From Bacteroidales bacterium F22 (GTDB lineage: Bacteria; Bacteroidota; Bacteroidia; Bacteroidales; Bacteroidaceae): DNA of 64,000 bases. Both the position numbers and the translations under genes were made by a program. Positions 55,519-63,889 of this stretch are shown piece by piece (position 1 is the first letter of the stretch; every line of letters starts with the position of its first letter). The stretch covers positions 1-64,000 of the forward strand of contig CP095414.1 in assembly GCA_029541985.1 (NCBI GenBank). Reading direction: 5' to 3'. The notes beneath the pieces were generated by a model that had not been told where the DNA came from, made no database searches, and saw only the letters and a program-made list of their open reading frames with translations.

Positions 55519-55683
55519 ATGGAACAGAATAAAAATGAGATTCTAATTGAACAAGTAACTAAAATAGAAGAAGTTATTAAAGCCTTGGAGAATAAGTTCG
55601 ACTGCGAGGAAGAGCTTGCAGACGAGCATTCATTCTTGATCATCGTGAAAAGTAATCTAAAAGAGATTGCCGACAAAGATTAA
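55519..55683 (+). CDS. Small acidic protein in the restriction-modification operon
   Basis: A 54-residue, charged and helical protein (MEQNKNEILIEQVTKIEEV...), running from ATG 55519 to TAA 55683, between the HTH gene (3-base gap) and the next small gene (2-base gap). Its tight placement indicates it is translated with them. No family is recognised. Confidence 0.6.
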   Translation: MEQNKNEILIEQVTKIEEVIKALENKFDCEEELADEHSFLIIVKSNLKEIADKD

Positions 55684-55685
55684 CT

Positions 55686-56003
55686 ATGACATACAACAAT
55701 CAATCACATATTACAACTGAAGAGGATGTAAAAGCATTTGCATGCCATATCATAAATGACTTGGGCATTATGTTTCATCCTTATGACGATCTCTCTGAAT
55801 ACGTCAACTTCGAGGCTAGTGCACATTGTTTCAATGAAACTGAAGCAAAGATGTATAACCGTCTTATGGAAGAATGCTTTGACGTTTTCAGAGAAGAAGA
55901 TAAGATTTGTGTTATAACGTTCCCAGTCTTGCAAAAGGCCATTAAAAAAGGTTTTGAACTTAAGTGTGGAACATCAAATAAAGTTAAGATTGAATATGAG
56001 TAA
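55686..56003 (+). CDS. Hypothetical protein preceding the methyltransferase
   Basis: A 105-residue acidic cytoplasmic protein of unknown family (TEEDVKAFACHIINDLG, FHPYDDLSEYVNFE). Its stop overlaps the start of the first methyltransferase by eight bases (ATG at 55996 inside the sequence TATGAGTAA), so the two are translationally coupled. Proteins with a similar DLG...FHPDD...Y pattern occur elsewhere beside restriction-modification genes in my recollection, without a known role. Confidence 0.7.
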   Translation: MTYNNQSHITTEEDVKAFACHIINDLGIMFHPYDDLSEYVNFEASAHCFNETEAKMYNRLMEECFDVFREEDKICVITFPVLQKAIKKGFELKCGTSNKVKIEYE

Positions 56004-57201
56004 AGCGAATAGATATAATTTCATAGATTTGTTTGCTGGATGTGGCGGTTTAAGTGAAGGCTTCTATCGTGAAGGTTTTAAAGCATTAGCTCATGTAGAA
56101 TGGAATCATGCGGCATGCTGCACTCTAAAAACAAGAATGAAGCATTATGGTTACAAAAATGCCGATAATGATGTTATAGAAACAGATATAACAGTAGAAA
56201 ATATCAATGAACTTATCAGCAATGTAGTTGGCACAACAAAAGTTGATGTAATTATTGGTGGACCTCCTTGTCAAGCATACTCTAGTGCTGGCAGGGCAAG
56301 AGATTATCACGGGATGCAAGAGGATAGTCGAAACTTCTTGTTTGAGAGCTATGTAAAAATCCTTAATGAGTTTCTACCAAAAATATTTGTATTTGAGAAT
56401 GTTTCAGGCATATTAACAGCAAATGTAAAAGGTAAGAAAATAATAAATGAAGTACTAAAGTCTCTTGGTGAGAACTATAAAGTGTTATATCATCTTTTTA
56501 ACTCTGTGAATTATGGAGTTCCTCAAACTAGAAAACGAGTTATTATTATAGGTATTCGTAATGATATAGATTGCAATGTAGAAGATGTCTATACTAATAT
56601 TAAAAAGACTCATTATGAACCTGGTGCTGATAATAAAAGTAAAAAAAAACTAAAGAAATATGTTACAGTTAGAGATGCATTATCCGAGCTGCCATTAGTT
56701 TATCCTGGTGGTGGTGAAAAGTTGCAAGCATTTGAATATGCTCTTGACAATGATTTCTTGAAGAGAATTGGTTCTAAAAAGAATAATATCTTGATGGATC
56801 ACATTGCTCGACGTCATAATGATTTAGATATCGAAAGATATAAAGCTATGGCTGGAAATGGTTGGACTTTTGAAGAACTGTTAGAAAAAAGACCAGACCT
56901 ACGCCATCAAAAAGCAAGAGTATTTGGAAATAGCTATGTCGTCCAAAGATGGGATGCACCATCACGCACAATAATAGCACATCTTTATAAAGATGGAAAT
57001 CAATTTATACACCCTGATGCCGAACAAGGAAGAACTTTGACTGTAAGAGAGGCAGCTCGATTACAGTCATTTCCTGACGATTTTGTTTTTGAAGGTTCCA
57101 GAACTGAACAATATAAACAAATTGGGAATGCTGTGCCTTGTCTATTCGCAGAGGCAATCGCCAAGGGAGTGCTTGCAACATTAAAGAAAATTGAAGAATA
57201 A
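55996..57201 (+). CDS. DNA (cytosine-5)-methyltransferase M1
   Basis: It transfers a methyl group from SAM to cytosine C5 in a specific DNA sequence, protecting host DNA from the cognate nuclease. The 401-residue protein has all main motifs: I (FIDLFAGCGGLS, 9-20), IV with catalytic C92 (GGPPCQAYS), VI (FENVSG, 133-138), VIII (QTRKR, 177-181), IX and X (REAARLQSFPDDF, QIGNAVP). The frame is open to 55954, but ATG 55996 gives the normal start directly before motif I. It overlaps the M2 gene by one base (TAATG). Two m5C methyltransferases side by side suggest an asymmetric recognition site, one enzyme per strand. Confidence 0.93.
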   Translation: MSKANRYNFIDLFAGCGGLSEGFYREGFKALAHVEWNHAACCTLKTRMKHYGYKNADNDVIETDITVENINELISNVVGTTKVDVIIGGPPCQAYSSAGRARDYHGMQEDSRNFLFESYVKILNEFLPKIFVFENVSGILTANVKGKKIINEVLKSLGENYKVLYHLFNSVNYGVPQTRKRVIIIGIRNDIDCNVEDVYTNIKKTHYEPGADNKSKKKLKKYVTVRDALSELPLVYPGGGEKLQAFEYALDNDFLKRIGSKKNNILMDHIARRHNDLDIERYKAMAGNGWTFEELLEKRPDLRHQKARVFGNSYVVQRWDAPSRTIIAHLYKDGNQFIHPDAEQGRTLTVREAARLQSFPDDFVFEGSRTEQYKQIGNAVPCLFAEAIAKGVLATLKKIEE

Positions 57202-58721
57202 TGATTTTTATAGGAGTAAATAATATAACAACACCTGACGCTAAGAGAAAATTCATTGAACTTGTCCGTTTGTATTGCAGCATCGCAAAAGAGTATTCTG
57301 CAAAGAAAGAGATTATAATGGTGGATCAGACTGATTCTATATCGAAAGGTGTAGTATCTGAATTGGTTTCAATGGGTGTTATTGATAGCGAGAAAGACTT
57401 ATCTCTATTGGAACAAGTTCTTACTAAATCTCTATATAATAATTTGATAAATTGGGTTCATCATTTTCTAAACAACAAGAAATCTTTTGGTACGATATTA
57501 GACAAGCTAAATAATTCAAAAAGAAAAAAACTACAAGAAATAGAAGCACATTCTAACAAGCCTAAAATTGTCGATTTCTTTGCTGGTGCTGGTGGCCTTA
57601 GTCTTGGCTTTGTTCATTCTGGATACACTATCGCATTAGCAAATGACATTGAAGATGTATGTGTATCTACTTACAAATACAATCATCCTGAAGTACCTTC
57701 TAATAGAATTATTCAGGGAGACATTCGTAAGATAGTTCATAATATAAAGGATTATGGACTGGATAACATATCATTAGTTGTAGGTGGACCACCATGCCAA
57801 GGCTTCAGCTCTGCTAATCAACAACGAATTATAGATGACCCAAGGAATGAATTATACAAATATTTCATTAAAGCAGTCTTTGTAATCGCTCCAAAATTTG
57901 TCGTTATGGAGAACGTTAAAGGTATGCTAAAAGTTGCAGGTCAGGTTGTTGAAGATTTTCAAAATCTCAAAATAGAGAAGGATAATACTACATATACCTA
58001 CTCGGTTGCCTACAAGCTTCTAGTTTCGTCAGATTTTTCTGTTGCACAACAAAGAGAGCGGTTGGTCTACATTGCTATTAGAAATGATATATCTGATACG
58101 TTTGGAATTTCGCCATCAAACATCTTTGAACAATTAGAGCAAGTAAGCAAGGATAAAAAGTGTTATTTGCTCAGTGATGCGTTAGCCTATATAAAAGAAC
58201 TTGATGCCCCACGCGTTAAAAATATGAATGAGGTTGATGACGAAAAAACTGGCAAGAAGGTAGATGCAAATATATTCAATGGTCATGACAATGAATATCT
58301 TCATTTAATAAATGAAGGTAGAGATATTCCATTGATATACAATCATAAGGCAAGATATGTAAATGATATTAATTATCAAATTTACGATAGACTAAATCAG
58401 GGTGATGATGCAACAGACTCCAAAATTGCCGATATTATGCCCTATGCTCATAGAAATCATTGCTTCAAAGATAAATATTATAAATTGATAGCAAATAAGC
58501 CATCAAGAACAATTACAGCTCATTTACGAATGGATTGTCATTCTCATATACATCCATTTCAAACAAGAGCAATAACACCAAGAGAAGCTGCAAGATGTCA
58601 GTCTTTCCCTGATGATTTTGTATATTTAGGTCCTTATCTAAAAACCTATATGCAAATTGGTAACGCCGTACCTGTTCTTATGGCAAAAGAAATAGCAACC
58701 GTTATAAAGCAATACTTATGA
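57201..58721 (+). CDS. DNA (cytosine-5)-methyltransferase M2 with N-terminal extension
   Basis: The 506-residue protein has a full m5C methyltransferase core: motif I (VDFFAGAGGLSLGF, 124-137), the catalytic C199 (GGPPCQGFS), motif VI (MENVKG, 236-241), motif VIII (QQRERLVYIAIR) and motifs IX-X (REAARCQSFPDDF, MQIGNAVP). The first 120 residues precede motif I and have no counterpart in M1; they look helical and are unassigned. Its start overlaps the M1 stop by one base, and its stop overlaps the next gene by four bases. It is probably the second-strand methylase of the pair. Confidence 0.93.
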   Translation: MIFIGVNNITTPDAKRKFIELVRLYCSIAKEYSAKKEIIMVDQTDSISKGVVSELVSMGVIDSEKDLSLLEQVLTKSLYNNLINWVHHFLNNKKSFGTILDKLNNSKRKKLQEIEAHSNKPKIVDFFAGAGGLSLGFVHSGYTIALANDIEDVCVSTYKYNHPEVPSNRIIQGDIRKIVHNIKDYGLDNISLVVGGPPCQGFSSANQQRIIDDPRNELYKYFIKAVFVIAPKFVVMENVKGMLKVAGQVVEDFQNLKIEKDNTTYTYSVAYKLLVSSDFSVAQQRERLVYIAIRNDISDTFGISPSNIFEQLEQVSKDKKCYLLSDALAYIKELDAPRVKNMNEVDDEKTGKKVDANIFNGHDNEYLHLINEGRDIPLIYNHKARYVNDINYQIYDRLNQGDDATDSKIADIMPYAHRNHCFKDKYYKLIANKPSRTITAHLRMDCHSHIHPFQTRAITPREAARCQSFPDDFVYLGPYLKTYMQIGNAVPVLMAKEIATVIKQYL

Positions 58722-60124
58722 ATAAATCAATTTTCTATTATAAACAGCTAACTGCTGCAGAAGTTGGCACAAAAGGCACACATGAGATTTATGTACGTCT
58801 CTCAAACAATTTTGATACGGATGATTTTTTCCAATGTGAATTGTCTGATAATGGAGAAGTACTTGAATATACATTTCAAGCAAAGAATCTTACTGAAGGT
58901 CACGAAGATGACGATTTGGTAACATTACGATTTGTGTATTTTGTAAAGAGCAATCATGAAAAACGTATTCCGAGTTTAGGAGATTTATTTAAAAAGAATG
59001 ATGTTACTGAAGGCGATGTTGTTCGATTAGAGAATAGGATGATTGATAATAAGAGTAATTTCTATATAACTTTTATCAAACCAGGTGATATTCAGATACA
59101 TCCAAATCAATTTTACTATTCCATAATCGAATCCCAAAAGGATAATAATAAGGTTAATTGTAATAAAGCTGTAAATTCTTATCAAACGATTTATTTTGGT
59201 GCTCCAGGCACAGGAAAATCGCATAGAATAAATAGTATTGTAGATAAAGATAATTGTGTTCGTACCACATTCCATCCTGACAGTGATTACTCTGCATTCG
59301 TTGGAGCTTACAAGCCAACAATGGAAAAGACAGGCGTGATTAGAAACGGCAAAGAAGAGACAAAAATCTCTTACACATTCGTGCCACAAGCATTCTTGAA
59401 GGCTTATATTGCAGCATGGACAAAACTAGAAGTTGATTTCTACCTTGTGATTGAGGAAATCAACCGTGGCAATTGTGCCCAAATTTTTGGCGATCTATTC
59501 CAACTGCTTGACCGCAAAGATGGCGTATCTGAATACCCAATCAAGGCCGACAATGATTTATGTACATATTTAGAGGATAAGTTACCAAAAGGTTGCGAAG
59601 GTATCGAAAATGGTGAATTGAAGTTGCCTAACAACCTATATATCTTTGCCACAATGAATACTTCTGACCAAAGTCTGTTCCCGATAGATAGCGCATTTAA
59701 GCGTCGTTGGGATTGGAAGTACATTCCTATTCGCAATGGAAATAAAGAATGGAAAATTTCTGCTGGCGGTTATGAATACGATTGGTGGAAATTCATTGAA
59801 AAGATAAATCCAGTAATCGGTGATGCAACCGAATCTGAGGATAAAAAACTTGGTTACTTCTTTGCTAAAGCTGGTAATGACAATATTATTTCTACCGAGA
59901 AGTTCGTTTCTAAAGTTATCTTCTACCTGTACAACGATGTGTTTAAAGATAATGAGGTTGATGGAGAATTGCTAATAGACAATGACACTAACAAGCCTTT
60001 GACATTTGAAAGTTTCTTCAATAATGACGGCTCAGCAAAAGAATCAAAGGTTGTAATGTTCCTCGATAAATTGGGTGTTGAGAAAGTTAGTGGCAAAAAA
60101 GCCGAAGATGAAGCAAATGAATAA
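58718..60124 (+). CDS. McrB-like AAA+ GTPase restriction subunit (LlaJI R1-like), truncated by in-frame stop
   Basis: This is the motor subunit of an McrBC/LlaJI-type nuclease. The first about 125 residues (KQLTAAEVGTKGTHEIY) resemble the EcoRII-N/B3-like DNA-binding domain that recognises a sequence. The AAA+ part has Walker A GAPGTGKS (161-168), FHPDSDYSAFVGAYKP (185-200), the McrB-type Walker B LVIEEINRGN (243-252), the MNTSD guanine-recognition motif (313-317) and an FKRRWDW arginine region. At 468 residues it stops at TAA 60122. In the same frame a well-preserved coding segment follows to 60505, so this is the shortened part of a longer gene. All motor motifs are kept, so activity may persist. 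Confidence 0.82.
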   Translation: MNKSIFYYKQLTAAEVGTKGTHEIYVRLSNNFDTDDFFQCELSDNGEVLEYTFQAKNLTEGHEDDDLVTLRFVYFVKSNHEKRIPSLGDLFKKNDVTEGDVVRLENRMIDNKSNFYITFIKPGDIQIHPNQFYYSIIESQKDNNKVNCNKAVNSYQTIYFGAPGTGKSHRINSIVDKDNCVRTTFHPDSDYSAFVGAYKPTMEKTGVIRNGKEETKISYTFVPQAFLKAYIAAWTKLEVDFYLVIEEINRGNCAQIFGDLFQLLDRKDGVSEYPIKADNDLCTYLEDKLPKGCEGIENGELKLPNNLYIFATMNTSDQSLFPIDSAFKRRWDWKYIPIRNGNKEWKISAGGYEYDWWKFIEKINPVIGDATESEDKKLGYFFAKAGNDNIISTEKFVSKVIFYLYNDVFKDNEVDGELLIDNDTNKPLTFESFFNNDGSAKESKVVMFLDKLGVEKVSGKKAEDEANE

Positions 60125-60505
60125 TTTGAAGATGATAAAATAGCGGACGGAAAATCTGATGGCTTAGATTATTAAATATATTCTATCAATGGTGATGGCA
60201 ATTACACAAAGGAGGCTCTTGCTAGAGAGGTTTTACAAAGATATTCAAAACTGAACCCTACAAAATCAGTAAATGACATTGTAAAGAATTGGCAAGCCAT
60301 AGGATATGTAAAATCGTATTTCATTCTTATAAAACAAGAATTTAACGAACTAACTATCAAAGATAAGAGTAATAGGATTTCCGCAATCACTCTTGATAAC
60401 GGAATAGTTTACTTGTATCGTGGATGGACAGTCAAGACTATTAATTTCTTTATTGACAAGATAAACGCCACTAGTTGGGGTTTCAAAATTGACAAAATTA
60501 GCTAA
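60125..60505 (+). pseudogene. Detached C-terminal region of the McrB-like gene
   Basis: The frame of the McrB-like gene continues past its TAA, reading FEDDKIADGKSDGLDY, then a second TAA (60173-60175), then about 109 sense codons (SINGDGNYTKEALAREVL..., KNWQAIGYVKSYF, LDNGIVYLYRGWTVKTINFFIDK) to TAA at 60503-60505. The text is clearly protein-like and not a random frame. It contains no in-frame ATG, GTG or TTG near its start, so it cannot be translated separately. The final TAA is 11 bases before the next ATG, a normal operon gap, as expected if the original gene ended there. I infer loss of this domain by two nonsense changes, unless stop read-through occurs. Confidence 0.75.
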
Positions 60506-60516
60506 AGATATAAGCG

Positions 60517-62631
60517 ATGAGAGTCATAATAGAAGGATACAATTACAACATAGAAAAAACGAAGGTGCTTGAAGCTCTTGATGGCTTGACTACACTGGAG
60601 AATGTGAAGCATGAAGTGTGTGTCGGGTATGTTGGGTATTATTATAATCCAACTATCAATGACTGTGTATTTATCCTTCCTAAAGTACTTGTTAATGAAG
60701 CTGGCGATGTGTTCTCTCACGAAGGTTTAAAACCTGAGGATATCATTGATATAGACAACGTTGAGTTTGACAAGTGTAAAGGATTGACTAGTTCGGAACG
60801 CAATTTTATCTATGAGTTTGCCGTTTGGATATATCGTACCATCGTGGTGTTCAACAAGGAGAATAAGGAGAACGATATAGTCTATCATCGACTTATAGCT
60901 CAGATAGGAAATGCCAAGAAGCATGTGAGCAACACATTTCTTGATGTACTATTGTCGATTATCCGTTTTAACAAAGAGAACCAGCACTTCTTCACCTACA
61001 TTTTGAGAAACCTACATTCAGGGTTTAACAAGATAAATTGGACTAAGACAATATCACGGTCGAATGCAGTAGTACAAGACGATTCGCCATTCTACTTGAC
61101 TCCTATCAACAAGAAACGTCAGATAAATTTTGACGAAGAGTTGATAATCATTTATTTCTCTATATTGAACCATATTAATGAGGTATATGGTTTCCCGATA
61201 ATCATTAACGTTGGCTTCGACCTAATAAAGGGAAGGAAGTTTGACCACTACGTGAAGAGTTACGGCAAGAAGCGTTTGAAGCAAATTAAGTATAAGTATT
61301 TCTCTGACACATCATTGAAGCTGTGGGGCTTGTGTTATGCATTCTTCGATAGAGCACATCAAATCACTATAAATACTCAGCAAAAGGAATACCTTCTTGT
61401 CAAGAACTTCAATATTGTCTTTGAAGCTATCATAGATGAGTTGGTTGGCGACAAACGTGAGGATTTACCGAAAGGACTCAAAGACCAGGAGGATGGAAAG
61501 ATTGTAGACCATCTTTACAAATATAAGGGACTTACCACTTATGAAGAGGATAAGGATATCTTCTATATTGGTGATAGTAAGTACTATAAGCTGGGCAACG
61601 AGATTGGTAAAGAATCAGTATACAAGCAATATACCTATGCTCGCAATGTCATTCAATGGAACTTGAACCTATTTCTCAATGGCAATGATAAAGAGGGAGA
61701 TATAAAGTATCGTGATGATTTGACCGAAGGTTACAACATTGTTCCGAATTTCTTTATCAGTGCAAGAATGGATGAAAAGCTGTCGTATAAGGACAATATC
61801 CATGTAACGAATCGAGACGCGAAAGTTCACGTGTCGCGTCAGTTTGAGAATCGATTGTTTGATAGAGATACGCTGTTAGTGAGCCACTATGATGTGAATT
61901 TCCTACATGTCGTGTCACTCTACGCTCGCAATAACGACAATCAGAAACGACAATGGAAAGATAAAGTTAGGGACTTGTTCCGTACTGATATACAGAATGT
62001 ATTAAAGGAGAAGTACGACTTCTACGCAATGGAAGCACACCCTGCCGTAGTCGCCGAAAGCTATATCAAAGCACATTTCCAGAATGTACTTGGCAAAATC
62101 TACACTCCGTTTGAGTACAAGAACGTGTTCTCGCTGGCTCTTGACAAAAAGGATCCAGAGGGTAGCAACGATAAACTCTTGACTGAACTGAAAAAGCATT
62201 TCTATGTAGAGAGCTGCGAGATAGGCGAAAATCCAGAACAGATAATGATTGATGCCAAAGCAAATACGATTATACCTGCAAGTGTTGATTCTACGAAAGG
62301 GAAAGTACTGACAGGAATGGTGCGTGCCACCGATGCTAACTGCGAATTGTTTGAGAAACATATTTCAGTTGAATATCTCATGGAAAAGTTACCGGCAGTC
62401 AATCTTATGGATATTGCTTACTTCTTGCCAATGGTAAAGGGTAAGATAGACGGCTATTATGAGGTCGAAAAGATGTCGTTCAAAGTGGTCAATAACAATA
62501 CTCGTCTACGCTTAACTCTACGTAATTACCAACACTTAGGCGAAAGACAAGTGAATATTTATAGCGTAATGCGTCCTGGTGAATTAATCACCATCGACAA
62601 TGTAATAGAGTTATACAATAAACGAAGTTAA
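60517..62631 (+). CDS. McrC/LlaJI R2-like restriction endonuclease subunit
   Basis: The 704-residue protein is the probable cutting subunit partnering the McrB-like GTPase. After an N-terminal domain, a PD-(D/E)xK-type core is suggested by a glutamate in VFEAIIDEL (E303), D331 in KIVDHLY, the G-D353-S-K355-YYK motif and Q371 in YKQYTYAR. The latter is common in McrC and LlaJI R2-like proteins. A further C-terminal region of about 300 residues is unassigned. It lies after the broken end of the R1 gene and abuts the next gene without a gap. Confidence 0.8.
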   Translation: MRVIIEGYNYNIEKTKVLEALDGLTTLENVKHEVCVGYVGYYYNPTINDCVFILPKVLVNEAGDVFSHEGLKPEDIIDIDNVEFDKCKGLTSSERNFIYEFAVWIYRTIVVFNKENKENDIVYHRLIAQIGNAKKHVSNTFLDVLLSIIRFNKENQHFFTYILRNLHSGFNKINWTKTISRSNAVVQDDSPFYLTPINKKRQINFDEELIIIYFSILNHINEVYGFPIIINVGFDLIKGRKFDHYVKSYGKKRLKQIKYKYFSDTSLKLWGLCYAFFDRAHQITINTQQKEYLLVKNFNIVFEAIIDELVGDKREDLPKGLKDQEDGKIVDHLYKYKGLTTYEEDKDIFYIGDSKYYKLGNEIGKESVYKQYTYARNVIQWNLNLFLNGNDKEGDIKYRDDLTEGYNIVPNFFISARMDEKLSYKDNIHVTNRDAKVHVSRQFENRLFDRDTLLVSHYDVNFLHVVSLYARNNDNQKRQWKDKVRDLFRTDIQNVLKEKYDFYAMEAHPAVVAESYIKAHFQNVLGKIYTPFEYKNVFSLALDKKDPEGSNDKLLTELKKHFYVESCEIGENPEQIMIDAKANTIIPASVDSTKGKVLTGMVRATDANCELFEKHISVEYLMEKLPAVNLMDIAYFLPMVKGKIDGYYEVEKMSFKVVNNNTRLRLTLRNYQHLGERQVNIYSVMRPGELITIDNVIELYNKRS

Positions 62632-63879
62632 ATGTATAGAAACACAAAAAATAGGTCTTTTTCTAAAATCTCATTCAGTGATTATGAGGATGATAAATAT
62701 AATCAGATTAAGGAAGAAATATCTGACCATGATGATGAATACATTCTGAATGTAAATGAAAATGAATTTATCAGTTACCTATCATCAAAATATGAGATCG
62801 AACATCTTCGAATAATAGAAGATTCAGAGGAAATCCTTGAACCGAAACCAATCAAAGAAGACATTTCTCCAGATCCGTATGCATCACCAATTTACGGATG
62901 TTGTAGAAGTGGTTATAAGTTTACTGTAACATACAATTACGTTGGAAATGATGAGCTATTTTACGTCCAACCAAGTTCATATATAATAAGTAGTTATGAT
63001 ATTTCTGTTGACTCGTATAGAAATATTGTTTCTATAGTTATACAGATTTTTGAAGAGAATGCAGAAGTATTTGAACGAGAAAAAAAGAGTGCTTATAATA
63101 GTGCTTTTTGTAATATTAATAATATCAACAAAAATATCAATTCTTACAATACTCTTTTGCGAGAGAAAATTCAAAATATATTTAAACGAGAGAAAGAATC
63201 ACGTAGATCAAAAACAAATTTCTTCGCTTCAATTAAAGTAAAAAGGAGTAATGATAGTTCAAAAACTTATGTTGTTCCAGTAATAGAAAAGAAAAAGATA
63301 TTTAAGCCAAAAGTATCGTCATTGAGTAAGCAGTATTCATATGAACCAACATTAGATAACTCTACATACGAGGATATTATCAAAGAAATCAACATCGCAG
63401 GCTCATGTATGGAGAAAAAGCCTTCATTGTACATTGGTAAAGATGAAGAGGGTGTAAGAGATGTAATTGTTACAATGTTAGAAAGACAGTTTGAAGGAGT
63501 TACCGCTACTGGTGAAACTTTTAATCATAGTGGCAAAACCGACATCCTTTTGAAAAATTCAGAGGATTCATCAAATGTATTCATCGCTGAATGTAAATTC
63601 TGGCATGGCTCAAAGCATTATGTTGAAGCAATTAGTCAATTATTTGATAGATATTTAACCTGGAGAGATACAAAAACAGCTCTAATTTTATTTGTAAAAG
63701 ACAATGGTTTCTCTTCAATAATGGAAAAAATTGATACTGCAACAAAAAGCCACAAATACTTTGTACGTAAGGAAGGGAAACACAATTCCACATCATTGAG
63801 TTATGTATTTCAAATGCCAACTGATAATGAAAAGGAAGTATTCCTTGAAGTAATCGCATTTAACTTTGATAAACCATAA
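62632..63879 (+). CDS. Putative PD-(D/E)xK nuclease of unknown family
   Basis: A 415-residue protein whose ATG directly follows the R2 stop. The first about 240 residues are charged and of unknown fold. The C-terminal about 160 residues carry a restriction-endonuclease-like core: E274 (EEGVRDVIV), D304 in SGKTDILL, and the E320-C-K322 motif in IAECKFWHG, followed by QLFDRYLTWRDTKTALILF. This D...ExK plus Q arrangement fits a metal-dependent nuclease. An OLD-like ATPase gene starts 10 bases later, so the two may be a nuclease-ATPase pair. Confidence 0.72.
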   Translation: MYRNTKNRSFSKISFSDYEDDKYNQIKEEISDHDDEYILNVNENEFISYLSSKYEIEHLRIIEDSEEILEPKPIKEDISPDPYASPIYGCCRSGYKFTVTYNYVGNDELFYVQPSSYIISSYDISVDSYRNIVSIVIQIFEENAEVFEREKKSAYNSAFCNINNINKNINSYNTLLREKIQNIFKREKESRRSKTNFFASIKVKRSNDSSKTYVVPVIEKKKIFKPKVSSLSKQYSYEPTLDNSTYEDIIKEINIAGSCMEKKPSLYIGKDEEGVRDVIVTMLERQFEGVTATGETFNHSGKTDILLKNSEDSSNVFIAECKFWHGSKHYVEAISQLFDRYLTWRDTKTALILFVKDNGFSSIMEKIDTATKSHKYFVRKEGKHNSTSLSYVFQMPTDNEKEVFLEVIAFNFDKP

Positions 63880-63889
63880 AAAATAGTAT

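Noticed and set aside
60125-60516. A separate small gene downstream of the McrB-like gene
   Set aside because: The protein-like segment shares the frame of the McrB-like gene and has no start codon, so it is better read as the lost C-terminus.
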